Assembly: GCF_026625605.1 (NCBI RefSeq)
Contig: NZ_CP113054.1
Location: 2,790,001-2,854,000 of the forward strand
Length of the DNA stretch: 64,000 nucleotides
Direction: 5' to 3'
Source: Luteolibacter sp. SL250
Lineage (GTDB): Bacteria > Verrucomicrobiota > Verrucomicrobiia > Verrucomicrobiales > Akkermansiaceae
This document shows positions 43,210 to 50,368 of this stretch, in pieces; within the stretch, counting starts at the first letter, position 1, and the number at the start of each line of letters is the position of its first letter. The notes below the pieces were generated by a model. It saw nothing but the letters and a program-made list of their open reading frames with translations, searched no databases and was not told the origin of the DNA. The translations under genes and the position numbers were made by a program.

Positions 43210-44466
43210 TCAGAGCATGCCGTTCATATTGCCCGTGCTGGAACCGAACCGATCCGTCTCCACGCCGAACTCCTGCAGCATCGTGACGAACAGGTTGCCC
43301 AGCGGCGTGTTGCGTTCCGTGTCTCCGGCGACATGGCCGCCATGACGGTGCCCTCCACCTGCCAGCAGGATGGGAAGGTTGGTGGTGCCATGGCCGCTGG
43401 CGTCCCCCAGATTGCTGCCGATGAGCACCTGCGTGGAATCCAGCAGACTGCCGCCGCCTTCCGGGGTATCCCGCAGCGAGGTGAGGAAATCCCGGAACGC
43501 TTGCATCTCCGCGCGCTCGATGATCCGCAGTTGCTCGATCTTCGCAGGATTCTTCCCATGGTGGGACAGGCCGTGATGGTCCTCGTCCACACCATCGATC
43601 GGTGGCTTGAGATCCATCCCCCGGATGAAGATCGAGATCACCCGCGTGGAGTCCGTCTGCAGCGCGAGTCGTGTGAGATTGAATAACAAGCGCGCCCGGC
43701 CGATGCTGTCCGCCCGGTCATTGCTGTCCACGGGTGGGGCCTCGCTGATCTGTGGTTTGGGCTTCACGGCCCATGCCTCGTCGGCCTGGAGCTGCTTCTC
43801 CATGTCCCGCACCGCATCCGTGTAGTCATTGAGCTGGGTCTGGTCCCGCACACTGAGCTTTCCTTTCAGCGAGGAAAAGCGGTCGCCCATCCGGTCGAGC
43901 ACGCTTCGGCCCTGCCGAAGGCGTTCCACCTCCGCCTCCACCTCCTTCGCCTGTCCGGCGAGGAACATTTTCGCAAAGACCCGCGAAGGGGAGTCCAGCG
44001 GAGGCACTCCCGCGCCGGTGCCGGTGTAGGTAAGGCCGCCCCCGCCGTCATGCGTCCGCAGGGACAGCAGAGGAAAGCGCGTGGCGCTCCCCACATGCCG
44101 GGACGCCAGATAGTCCAGCGACACCGTGTTCCGGAAACCGCTGGAGGTGGGGTGCTTCGCGCTGGTGAGGAAACACACTTCCGATGCGTGGTCGCCGCCG
44201 ATCTCGGGATGGGAAATCCCGGAGAACACCGTGAACCGCTCCCGGAGATCCTTGAGGATGCCCAGGTATTCGCCCGGCTCGTAGTCCCTGCCTGCGGTCT
44301 TTGGGAAAAAGGATGGCCCATACAGTCCGAAGGCGGTGCAGACATTCACCATCCGGCGTGGTGCGGGCGGCCCTCCCGGGGCGCCGTAGGTCTCCAGCCA
44401 CGGCAGGGCGAGAAAGGCGGAGGATGTCCTGATGAAATTCCGGCGGGACGTGGTGGGGTTTTGCAT
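43210..44466 (-). CDS. DUF1552 Tat-exported protein
   Basis: A 418-residue protein beginning MQNPTTSRRNFIRTSSAF, a twin-arginine-type signal. DUF1552 features include FGLYGPSFFPKTAGRDY, FSGISHPEIGGDHASEVCFL, SLDYLASRHVG, DLKPPIDGVDEDHHGLSHHG, VLIGSNLGDASGHGTTNLP and LFVTMLQEFGV. The His/Asp-rich segment DEDHHGLSHHG may bind metal, as expected of a phosphatase/sulfatase-superfamily relative. DUF1552 and DUF1592 genes are usual partners. Start M at 44466 is chosen for the Tat signal; the frame upstream to 44532 is not conserved-looking. Confidence 0.9.
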   Translation of the reverse strand: MQNPTTSRRNFIRTSSAFLALPWLETYGAPGGPPAPRRMVNVCTAFGLYGPSFFPKTAGRDYEPGEYLGILKDLRERFTVFSGISHPEIGGDHASEVCFLTSAKHPTSSGFRNTVSLDYLASRHVGSATRFPLLSLRTHDGGGGLTYTGTGAGVPPLDSPSRVFAKMFLAGQAKEVEAEVERLRQGRSVLDRMGDRFSSLKGKLSVRDQTQLNDYTDAVRDMEKQLQADEAWAVKPKPQISEAPPVDSNDRADSIGRARLLFNLTRLALQTDSTRVISIFIRGMDLKPPIDGVDEDHHGLSHHGKNPAKIEQLRIIERAEMQAFRDFLTSLRDTPEGGGSLLDSTQVLIGSNLGDASGHGTTNLPILLAGGGHRHGGHVAGDTERNTPLGNLFVTMLQEFGVETDRFGSSTGNMNGML

Positions 44467-44593
44467 GACCTGCGGATGGGTTGGGTCGCGGGCAAGCATC
44501 CGGACGGACCGGTGCCAACCTTTGCCATACACGTCCGCATGATTTCATTTTTCAACGAAATCATGGGAAATCGCCGACCCGCCGCGCGACCGG

Positions 44594-45754
44594 TCAGCGG
44601 CTGGCGATCACCTCGGCCGTGAAGCCCTTCAGGTAGCCCGTCTCCGGGATGGAAAGCAGGATCGGATGGTCCGCGCGCTGGCTGTGCTCCGCGACCAGGC
44701 GCAGGGACTTCTTCGCATCGATGGAGGCATCCACGATATTCTCCAGATACAGCTCGCGCGACGCGTGGTGGGAGCAGCAGAAGGTGGAGAGGATGCCGCC
44801 CTTTTCCAGCAGCTTCAGCGAGCGCAGGTGGATCTCCTTGTAGCCGCGCATGGCATCCATGAGCGTCTTCTTGTTCCGGGTGAAACTCGGCGGATCCAGG
44901 ATGATGAGATCGTAGTCCGGTTTCGCGTGCTTGAGGAAATCGAAGACGTTGTGCTCGATGACATCGATCTCCACTCCGTTGACCTCCGCATTCTTCCTCG
45001 CGGCCTCACAGGCGCTCGCGGAGACATCCACCGCGGTGACTTTCGCGGCTCCCGCCTTCGCACAGGCGAGCGCGAATCCGCCCTGGTTGGTGAAGCAGTC
45101 GAGCACCCGCTTGCCCTTGGCCAGCTTCGCCACCTCGGCGTGGGACTGGAGCTGGTCGAGGTAGAGGCCGGTCTTCTGCCCGTCGAAGAGGTCGATCTCG
45201 AAAGTCAGGTCGTTCGCCCGCACTTGGAACGGTCCGGGGTTTTCGCCGTGGAGCATCTCGATGCCCGGCTCCATCCCCTCCGCCTTGCGGTAGGGGGAGT
45301 CGTTCCGCAGGACGATGGACTTCGGGGAAAGCAGCGCGAGCAGGGCGTCACGGATGAGTTCCTTCCTCTGATCCATGGCCAGCGTCAGGGTCTGGACGGA
45401 GAGGTGGTCGCCGTAGCGGTCCACGATCAGGCCGGGGATGCCGTCGGACTCGCTCCAGACCAGACGGGCGAGGGTATCGTCGATGCCACGGCGCTGGCGG
45501 TGCTCGATCGCCTGCTGGATGCGGCGGGTGAAGAAATCCAGATCCAGGTCCTGCTTCCGGCGTGAAAAGCGGCGGGCGACAATCTGGGATTGCGGATTGT
45601 AGATGGCGGAGCCGAGCGGCCGGTCGCGGAAATCCTTCAGCGTGATCACATCCCCGGGCTGCGGATTGCCGAATGCCTTCTTGATCTCGGTGGCGTAGAT
45701 CCACTCGTGACCGTGGAAAATGCGGGCGCGCGGTGCGATGATGAGTCCTGCCAT
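44594..45754 (-). CDS. rlmI: Class I SAM-dependent rRNA methyltransferase (RlmI-like)
   Basis: A 386-residue enzyme: an N-terminal PUA-type domain (about 1-75; FHGHEWIYATEI, PGDVITLKDFRDRPLG), a linker domain (SDGIPGLIVDRYGDHLSVQ) and a Rossmann methyltransferase (VLDCFTNQGGFALACAKAGA, then catalytic-type LIILDPPSFTRNKKT near residue 290). RlmI makes 5-methylcytosine in 23S rRNA; this group also includes RlmK/L-like relatives, so the exact site is uncertain. It is divergent from the histone-H1-like gene. Confidence 0.88.
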   Translation of the reverse strand: MAGLIIAPRARIFHGHEWIYATEIKKAFGNPQPGDVITLKDFRDRPLGSAIYNPQSQIVARRFSRRKQDLDLDFFTRRIQQAIEHRQRRGIDDTLARLVWSESDGIPGLIVDRYGDHLSVQTLTLAMDQRKELIRDALLALLSPKSIVLRNDSPYRKAEGMEPGIEMLHGENPGPFQVRANDLTFEIDLFDGQKTGLYLDQLQSHAEVAKLAKGKRVLDCFTNQGGFALACAKAGAAKVTAVDVSASACEAARKNAEVNGVEIDVIEHNVFDFLKHAKPDYDLIILDPPSFTRNKKTLMDAMRGYKEIHLRSLKLLEKGGILSTFCCSHHASRELYLENIVDASIDAKKSLRLVAEHSQRADHPILLSIPETGYLKGFTAEVIASR

Positions 45755-45901
45755 GGGGCGGGGACTCTGCGCCGGGAAGCGGCGGAATGTCGAATGCGAA
45801 TCTCAGCTCAATTTCTCCCCGTCCGGGACGGTTCGCAGGCCTTGTGGAATTATGATCTTGCGCTGGTCGGCTCCAGTCCCTAGCCAGTGGCTCTACCAAT
45901 C

Positions 45902-46210
45902 ATGGGACAGCAATCCAATAAGATCATCAAACGCCGCCGCCGTGCCGACTACCTGAACCGCAAGAAGGATCAGGCGAAATTGGGTGGCATCTCCAAGAAG
46001 TCTTCGACCGTGAAGAAAGCAGCCGCTCCTGCCAAGAAGGCAGCCGCTCCTGCGAAGAAAGCCGCCGCTCCTGCCAAGAAGGCAGCCGCCAAGAAGGCTC
46101 CTGCGAAGAAAGTCGATGATGCCGCCGTGGCGGAAGTCGCCGACAAGACGGTTGAGGCGATCGAGAACATCGAGGAAGGCGCTCCGGCACCTGCCGAAGA
46201 GGAGTCCTGA
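45902..46210 (+). CDS. Histone-H1-like lysine/alanine-rich protein
   Basis: A 102-residue protein starting MGQQSNKIIKRRRRADYLNR. A basic N-terminus (residues 1-35) is followed by KKAAAPA repeats: three 21-base units at 46013-46075 and a degenerate fourth. An acidic tail (VEAIENIEEGAPAPAEEES) ends it. The AK/P repeats resemble histone H1 C-termini and chlamydial Hc1/Hc2 proteins, which bind and compact DNA. The conserved-looking N-terminus suggests a nucleic-acid or ribosome-associated role; DNA binding is inferred from composition only. Confidence 0.75.
   Translation: MGQQSNKIIKRRRRADYLNRKKDQAKLGGISKKSSTVKKAAAPAKKAAAPAKKAAAPAKKAAAKKAPAKKVDDAAVAEVADKTVEAIENIEEGAPAPAEEES
46013..46075 (+). repeat. 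Three tandem 21-bp units in the histone-like gene
   Basis: Units of 21 bases, each coding KKAAAPA, stand at 46013-46033, 46034-46054 and 46055-46075 with only synonymous differences. A partial unit follows to about 46108. Such repeats can vary in number by slippage, so tail length may differ between strains. Confidence 0.8.
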
Positions 46211-46231
46211 TCATTTTCCCACATGAAAAAG

Positions 46232-46261
46232 GGGCGGCGGTCTATGACCGTCGCCTTTTTT
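46232..46261 (+). terminator. Intrinsic terminator after the histone-like gene
   Basis: GGCGGCGGTC (46232-46241) and GACCGTCGCC (46245-46254) form a stem with one G-T pair and a TAT loop, followed by seven T. It ends transcription of the histone-H1-like gene shortly before the IscA-type gene. Confidence 0.85.
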
Positions 46262-46286
46262 GTGCTACCAAAGTCGATACGAAGCC

Positions 46287-46643
46287 ATGACGGCCAACTA
46301 CAAGATAGGTAACGAGAAGCTCATCAAGGTGCTGGACGGCGCCTCCGGCCACCTGCGTGGCTTGCTGGAGCGCCAGGGCAGGCCCGACGGTGGGCTGCGC
46401 ATCGCCGTGGTGGGCGGCGGCTGTTCCGGACTCCAATACAAGATGGATCTGGTCGATGGGCCGCGGGACCGAGACATCCTCGTTCCCAGCAACGGGGTCA
46501 ACGTGGTCATCGACCCGAAAAGCGCCCTCTTTGTCAGCGGCAGCGAACTGGACTACTCCGATGACCTCCAGCAGGGCGGCTTCAAGGTGAGCAACCCGAA
46601 TGCGGTGGTCACCTGTTCATGCGGTGAAAGCTTCGCGGCGTGA
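46287..46643 (+). CDS. IscA/ErpA-type iron-sulfur carrier protein
   Basis: A 118-residue A-type Fe-S scaffold/carrier (HesB/IscA family). The three ligand cysteines are in GGGCSGLQY (about residue 56) and VTCSCGESF near the C-terminus, in the usual CX(n)CXC pattern. Start at the ATG at 46287 gives the normal length; codons upstream overlap the terminator. Its stop overlaps the start of the HscB-like gene (TGATG), linking both to Fe-S protein maturation. IscS, IscU and HscA genes are not in the window. Confidence 0.9.
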   Translation: MTANYKIGNEKLIKVLDGASGHLRGLLERQGRPDGGLRIAVVGGGCSGLQYKMDLVDGPRDRDILVPSNGVNVVIDPKSALFVSGSELDYSDDLQQGGFKVSNPNAVVTCSCGESFAA

Positions 46644-47188
46644 TGACGGATGCTTTCGAGACCCTCTCGCTGCCGCCACGGCTGGACTTGGGCGATGAAG
46701 AGCTCCGTGGCGCGTTCCGGGAAGCCGGAAAGCGGCTGCACCCGGATGCCGGAGGTGGGGAAGGGGAATTCGCCGCACTGAAGGAAGCTCTCGCGATTCT
46801 GTCCAGCCCGTCCCGGCGGCTTGCCCACTGGCTTTCCCTCCGGGGAACGGCCGTGGAACCCCGTGGCATGATCGCCCCGGGACTGATGGATCTGTTCGGA
46901 AAGATCGGCCCGGTCAGCCAGATGGCGGAAACCGTGATCCGCAAGCGGGAGACCGCCCAGTCGGCCCTGGGGAAGGCATTGCTGGAGCCGGAACTCCAGA
47001 ACTGCCTCCAGCGCGTTGAGGAAATGATCGCGGAGGTGGATGCCTCCCTGGCGGCGGAATGCGCCGTGTTCGCGCCGTGGATGGCCACGAATCCGGATTC
47101 AGCTACGGGCTCGGAGAAGGTAAGGAACCTGGCATTCCTGGAAAAGTGGAAAACCTCCCTGAAGAGCCTCTACGCCAGGATGTTGTGA
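46643..47188 (+). CDS. hscB: HscB-like J-domain co-chaperone
   Basis: A 181-residue protein with an N-terminal J-domain: DAFETLSLPPRLDLGDEELR, HPD in RLHPDAGGGE (about residues 33-35) and FAALKEALAILSSPSRR. A C-terminal helical domain (about 85-181) with AQSALGKALLEPELQNC follows, as in HscB. It would stimulate the Hsp70 HscA and deliver the IscU scaffold. The ATG at 46643 shares a base with the IscA stop; a GTG at 46640 directly before it is an alternative start. J-domain and neighbour agree, so the assignment is fairly firm. Confidence 0.8.
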   Translation: MTDAFETLSLPPRLDLGDEELRGAFREAGKRLHPDAGGGEGEFAALKEALAILSSPSRRLAHWLSLRGTAVEPRGMIAPGLMDLFGKIGPVSQMAETVIRKRETAQSALGKALLEPELQNCLQRVEEMIAEVDASLAAECAVFAPWMATNPDSATGSEKVRNLAFLEKWKTSLKSLYARML

Positions 47189-47224
47189 TCCACTGGATGA
47201 GGTTCATTCTCACGCCTGAACGCG

Positions 47225-47260
47225 GAAAAACCGCCTTCCCGATGAAGGGAAGACGGTTTT
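47225..47260. terminator. Bidirectional terminator between hscB and glutamine synthetase
   Basis: AAAAACCGCCTTCCC and GGGAAGACGGTTTT form a long stem with loop GATGAA, A-rich on the left and T-rich on the right. It can end both the rightward hscB transcript and the leftward glutamine synthetase transcript. Confidence 0.85.
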
Positions 47261-47287
47261 GCGATGAACGGAATAACCCGGAAAGAA

Positions 47288-48310
47288 TCAGGGCTTGGGC
47301 ACGGTCTCGATGGTCGCGAGGATCCGGGAGGCGATCTGGTATGGATCACCCTGGGAGTTCGGACGACGGTCCTCGAGATAGCCACGATAGGCGTCACCCT
47401 TCACGAAGCTGTGCGGAACGCGGACGGATGCACCACGGTCAGCGACTCCGTAGGAGAACTTGTCGATCGACTGGGTTTCGTGGAGGCCGGTGAGGCGCAT
47501 GTGGTTGTCCGGACCATAGACGGCGATGTGCTCGGCGGTGTGGTCGCCGAATGCAGCCATCAGGGCCTCGAAGTAGGCCTTGCCGCCCTTTTCACGGAGG
47601 TAGTCCGTGGAGAAGTTCGCGTGCATGCCGGAACCATTCCAGTCGGTGTCACCCAGCGGCTTGCAGTGGAAGTTGATGTCGATACCGTACTTTTCGCAAA
47701 GGCGGATCAGGAGGTAACGGGCAACCCACACTTCGTCGGCGGCCTTCTTGGAGCCTTTGCCGAAGATCTGGAATTCCCACTGGCCTTTCGCCACTTCGGC
47801 GTTGATGCCTTCGTGGTTGATGCCTGCGTCAAGGCAGAGGTCGAGGTGCTCCTCAACGATCTGGCGGGCGATGTCACCCACGTTCTTGTAGCCGACGCCG
47901 GTGTAGTATGGACCTTGCGGGGCTGGGTAGCCATCGGTCGGGAAGCCGAGGGGACGGCCGTCCTGATAAAGGAAATATTCCTGCTCGAAACCGAACCATG
48001 CGCCCGGATCGTCCAGGATGGTGGCACGGGAGTTGGAAGGATGGGGGGTCACACCATCTGGCATCATGACTTCGCACATCACGAGCACGCCGTTGCGGCG
48101 GGTGGTGTCCGGATAGAGGGCCACTGGTTTCAGGACGCAGTCGGAGCTGCGGCCTTCAGCCTGTTGGGTCGAGCTACCGTCAAAGCCCCAGTTTGGCAGT
48201 TCTTCAAGCTTCGGGAATGCGTCGAAATCCTTGATGAGGGTTTTGCTGCGGAGGTTCGGGGTTGGCTTGTAGCCGTCGAGCCAGATGTATTCCAATTTGT
48301 ATTTGGCCAT
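47288..48310 (-). CDS. Glutamine synthetase type II (eukaryotic-like)
   Basis: A 340-residue enzyme of the GSII group, shorter than type I. It contains the beta-grasp domain with NWGFDGSSTQQAEG, the metal and substrate motifs FGFEQEYFLYQDG, KGQWEFQIFG, NGSGMHANFSTDYL, the ammonium/glutamate-site region HETQSIDKFSYGVADRGASVRVP, and YLEDRRPNSQGDPY. It joins ammonia to glutamate using ATP in the cytoplasm. No adenylylation tyrosine motif is expected in GSII, so regulation is probably transcriptional. It stands alone; the roughly 150-base upstream spacer must hold its promoter. Confidence 0.93.
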   Translation of the reverse strand: MAKYKLEYIWLDGYKPTPNLRSKTLIKDFDAFPKLEELPNWGFDGSSTQQAEGRSSDCVLKPVALYPDTTRRNGVLVMCEVMMPDGVTPHPSNSRATILDDPGAWFGFEQEYFLYQDGRPLGFPTDGYPAPQGPYYTGVGYKNVGDIARQIVEEHLDLCLDAGINHEGINAEVAKGQWEFQIFGKGSKKAADEVWVARYLLIRLCEKYGIDINFHCKPLGDTDWNGSGMHANFSTDYLREKGGKAYFEALMAAFGDHTAEHIAVYGPDNHMRLTGLHETQSIDKFSYGVADRGASVRVPHSFVKGDAYRGYLEDRRPNSQGDPYQIASRILATIETVPKP

Positions 48311-48463
48311 ATTTTTTGGTAATCAGTGCGTTAGCGGTATTTTTGGAGAGCAGCCCGGTCAAGGGGAATCTGTGAAGATTCTCAATGGGCGGATTGCTTT
48401 CCGAGAGGTATGAAAGCAACTAATATGCCAGCGGGTGGAAACTTCGAAAATTTTCAATGAATT

Positions 48464-49270
48464 CTACAAGTGGATCACTATGAGCGTGGTATCATCGCCG
48501 CCGGCACTGCGGAGAGCCCGTTCCATCATCTTTTCCAACGCTCCGGTGGGGCTGAGGTCTTCCGACAGGGCATTGGCGATGTGCTGTTCGGTAAGCCCGT
48601 CGATGAGTCCGTCGGAGCAGATCAGGAAGCGGTCACCGGGGAGATAGGGGACTGCTGCCAGATGGGGCCGCATCCTTGGGTGGCCGCCACCGATGACTTC
48701 GTAGAGCGCCGACCGACGAGGGTGGGAGCGATATTGCATCTCGCCGATCTGGCCCCGTTTCCACTGATCCCAGGCGAGGGTGTGGTCTTTGGAGAGCTGG
48801 GTGAGTTCTCCACCGCGTGAAAGGTAGATCCGGGAGTCACCCACATTCGCCAGATAGAGGTTCTCCGGGGTGAACCACGCCAGTGCCACCGTGGCGGACA
48901 TCCCTTTCTGTTCCTCACAGGATGCCGCGGCCACGTTGATCTGCTCATGCACGGCCCGGAGCGTGTCGCCGAGATGCTCCAGTGAGTCCGGGAAGAAACC
49001 TGAAGCCGCGGCTTTGAATGTCTCCGGGATCATTTCGCTCATCCCACGCAACAAAAGGGAGGAAGCCAGATCTCCCGCATTTCCGCCACCCATCCCATCA
49101 GAGACCGCGAAAACTAGGTCACATTCGGACAAGGTCCTGCTCCCGGATTCCGGGAGCGATTCAGCTCCGCCAAGGCCCGAAGCGAATGCCACCACGGAAT
49201 CGTCATTCCGGGGTTTGCGGGATCCGCTGTGGGATCGATAGGACCAGTGGAAAAGCGCGCCTTCGGACAC
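48464..49270 (-). CDS. PP2C-type serine/threonine phosphatase
   Basis: A 268-residue cytoplasmic phosphatase with all PP2C motifs: RKPRNDDSVVAF, VFAVSDGMGGGNAGDLAS, GMSATVALAWF, LANVGDSRIYL, LTQLSKDHTLAWD, FLICSDGLIDGL and GGDDTTLIVIHL. The Asp residues bind two metal ions. Residues about 150-200 form the flap region (WKRGQIGEMQYRSHPRR). No membrane segment is present. It lies 24 bases downstream of a very small kinase-fold gene on the same strand, so the two may be an opposed kinase/phosphatase pair. Confidence 0.9.
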   Translation of the reverse strand: MSEGALFHWSYRSHSGSRKPRNDDSVVAFASGLGGAESLPESGSRTLSECDLVFAVSDGMGGGNAGDLASSLLLRGMSEMIPETFKAAASGFFPDSLEHLGDTLRAVHEQINVAAASCEEQKGMSATVALAWFTPENLYLANVGDSRIYLSRGGELTQLSKDHTLAWDQWKRGQIGEMQYRSHPRRSALYEVIGGGHPRMRPHLAAVPYLPGDRFLICSDGLIDGLTEQHIANALSEDLSPTGALEKMMERALRSAGGDDTTLIVIHL

Positions 49271-49294
49271 GGTGGGTTTTTCTGGGAGGATGGA

Positions 49295-49723
49295 TCAGAT
49301 ATTGGCGGCGGGCTGGGATGCATCCTCCGATGGCGTGGGGAACGGCAGGATTTCCGCCAACTCGAAGTCGATGATGCAGAAACGCGCCAGTTTGTCCGAG
49401 TAGGTGATGTTCCGCGGCTCCGCGTCCAGATGCCGGACTCCGTAGTCACGCTCCAGCGCGGCGAAAAGCTGGTCCGCCCGCTCTTTCGGGATATGGGGGG
49501 CGGGCATCCCGCAGTTGGTGGAGACGAAGTAGTTCTCCTCCGGATGTTCCTCGATCACCTTCGGCACGTAAGGGCAGCCCCGTTGCTCGAGCACCTTCAG
49601 CACCTCCACTTCCGTGGCGTAGCGCTTGTCCGCATCGGTGCCGCGCAGGCGCTTGTGGACATTCCCGTAGAAGTCGATGCGGACGTGGGAACGGATTCCG
49701 TCTTTGATCGGTTGGATGGACAT
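49295..49723 (-). CDS. Very small protein-kinase-fold protein
   Basis: A 142-residue protein. Despite its size it shows the kinase core in order: possible beta-3 Lys K24 (NVHKRL), helix-C Glu E40 (ATEVEVLKVLEQRG), hinge-like YFVSTN, catalytic-loop H98-L-D100 with N105 (RHLDAEPRNITY) and metal Asp D119 in IIDFELAEIL. No glycine-rich loop is clear and the C-lobe stops after the IDFE strand. The start MSIQPIKDGI is chosen; the frame upstream to 49771 is not conserved-looking. Activity is uncertain and it may be a pseudokinase or aminoglycoside-kinase-like relic. It precedes the PP2C gene. Confidence 0.6.
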   Translation of the reverse strand: MSIQPIKDGIRSHVRIDFYGNVHKRLRGTDADKRYATEVEVLKVLEQRGCPYVPKVIEEHPEENYFVSTNCGMPAPHIPKERADQLFAALERDYGVRHLDAEPRNITYSDKLARFCIIDFELAEILPFPTPSEDASQPAANI

Positions 49724-49840
49724 GAAAGTTGGGGGAGATGGTAGGCATTGGCTGCCCATGGCCCAGCGCAAACTTACCGGGGACCACCGTCCGGAAAATG
49801 TTCCGTTGCCAGTCGGGGTGGGCGGGTTTATAAAACCGCT

Positions 49841-50257
49841 ATGTCAGCCGTTGCCGAACAGTCCGCAGTCATTGCGAAAACCAAAGAACTTTGCGCCGAA
49901 ATCGTCGCGGACCCTTCTTTCCGTAAGAACCAGGCTAAGGTCGAGCGCTTCCTCTCCGATGACGCCGCACGCCTCCAGTACCAGAGTGTCCATGAGCGCG
50001 GCGATGAGCTCGCCCACAAGCAACGGGCCGGGATCGAACTCAGCAAGTCCGAGGTCACCGAGTTCGAAGCCGCCCGCGACGCCCTGTTCGCCAACGAGAT
50101 CGCCCGTGACTTCCTCGAAGCCCAACGGGAACTGGAGCAGCTCCAGGGGGAAATCGCCAAGTACGTCGGTGCGACCATCGAACTTGGCCGTGTCGCCACT
50201 GAGGACGACATCCAGGATTCCGGCGGTTGCTGCGGTGGTGGTTGCGGTTGCGGCTGA
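49841..50257 (+). CDS. YlbF/YmcA-like protein with Cys/Gly-rich tail
   Basis: A 138-residue helical protein starting MSAVAEQSAVIAKTKELCAE. Helices at about 5-25, 27-55, 60-78 and 80-110 (FEAARDALFANEIARDFLEA) match the YlbF/YmcA family, with QRELEQLQGEIAKYVG at the end of the domain. The C-terminus SGGCCGGGCGCG holds four cysteines in twelve residues, which could bind a metal or Fe-S cluster. In Bacillus the YlbF-YmcA-YaaT complex carries Fe-S clusters and affects RNA turnover; whether that applies here is unknown. It is divergent from the kinase-fold gene. Confidence 0.72.
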   Translation: MSAVAEQSAVIAKTKELCAEIVADPSFRKNQAKVERFLSDDAARLQYQSVHERGDELAHKQRAGIELSKSEVTEFEAARDALFANEIARDFLEAQRELEQLQGEIAKYVGATIELGRVATEDDIQDSGGCCGGGCGCG

Positions 50258-50290
50258 TACGTTCCGGCCAAACCGGTAGTCTTTTTCACC

Positions 50291-50327
50291 ATCCGGAGCC
50301 GCTTCGTGCGGTTTCCGGATTTTTTTT
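50291..50327 (+). terminator. Intrinsic terminator after the YlbF-like gene
   Basis: ATCCGGAGCCGC and GCGGTTTCCGGAT pair around a TTCGT loop and are followed by a run of T (50320-50327). It ends the YlbF-like transcript. The next gene then needs its own promoter in the T/G-rich 40 bases before 50369. Confidence 0.85.
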
Positions 50328-50368
50328 GGTGCAAGTCGGGTCGGTTATGGTTGGTTCTGTGTCTGATT

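Noticed and set aside
42163-43686. Open frame of about 507 codons on the plus strand
   Set aside because: It spans the junction of two well-supported minus-strand genes (DUF1592 and DUF1552) and has no motif of its own.
46013-46108. Short regular repeats that could suggest a CRISPR array
   Set aside because: The units are contiguous, in frame and code KKAAAPA, with no spacers.
47264-48322. Open frame of about 350 codons opposite glutamine synthetase
   Set aside because: The minus-strand frame has every glutamine synthetase II motif; the plus frame is its shadow.
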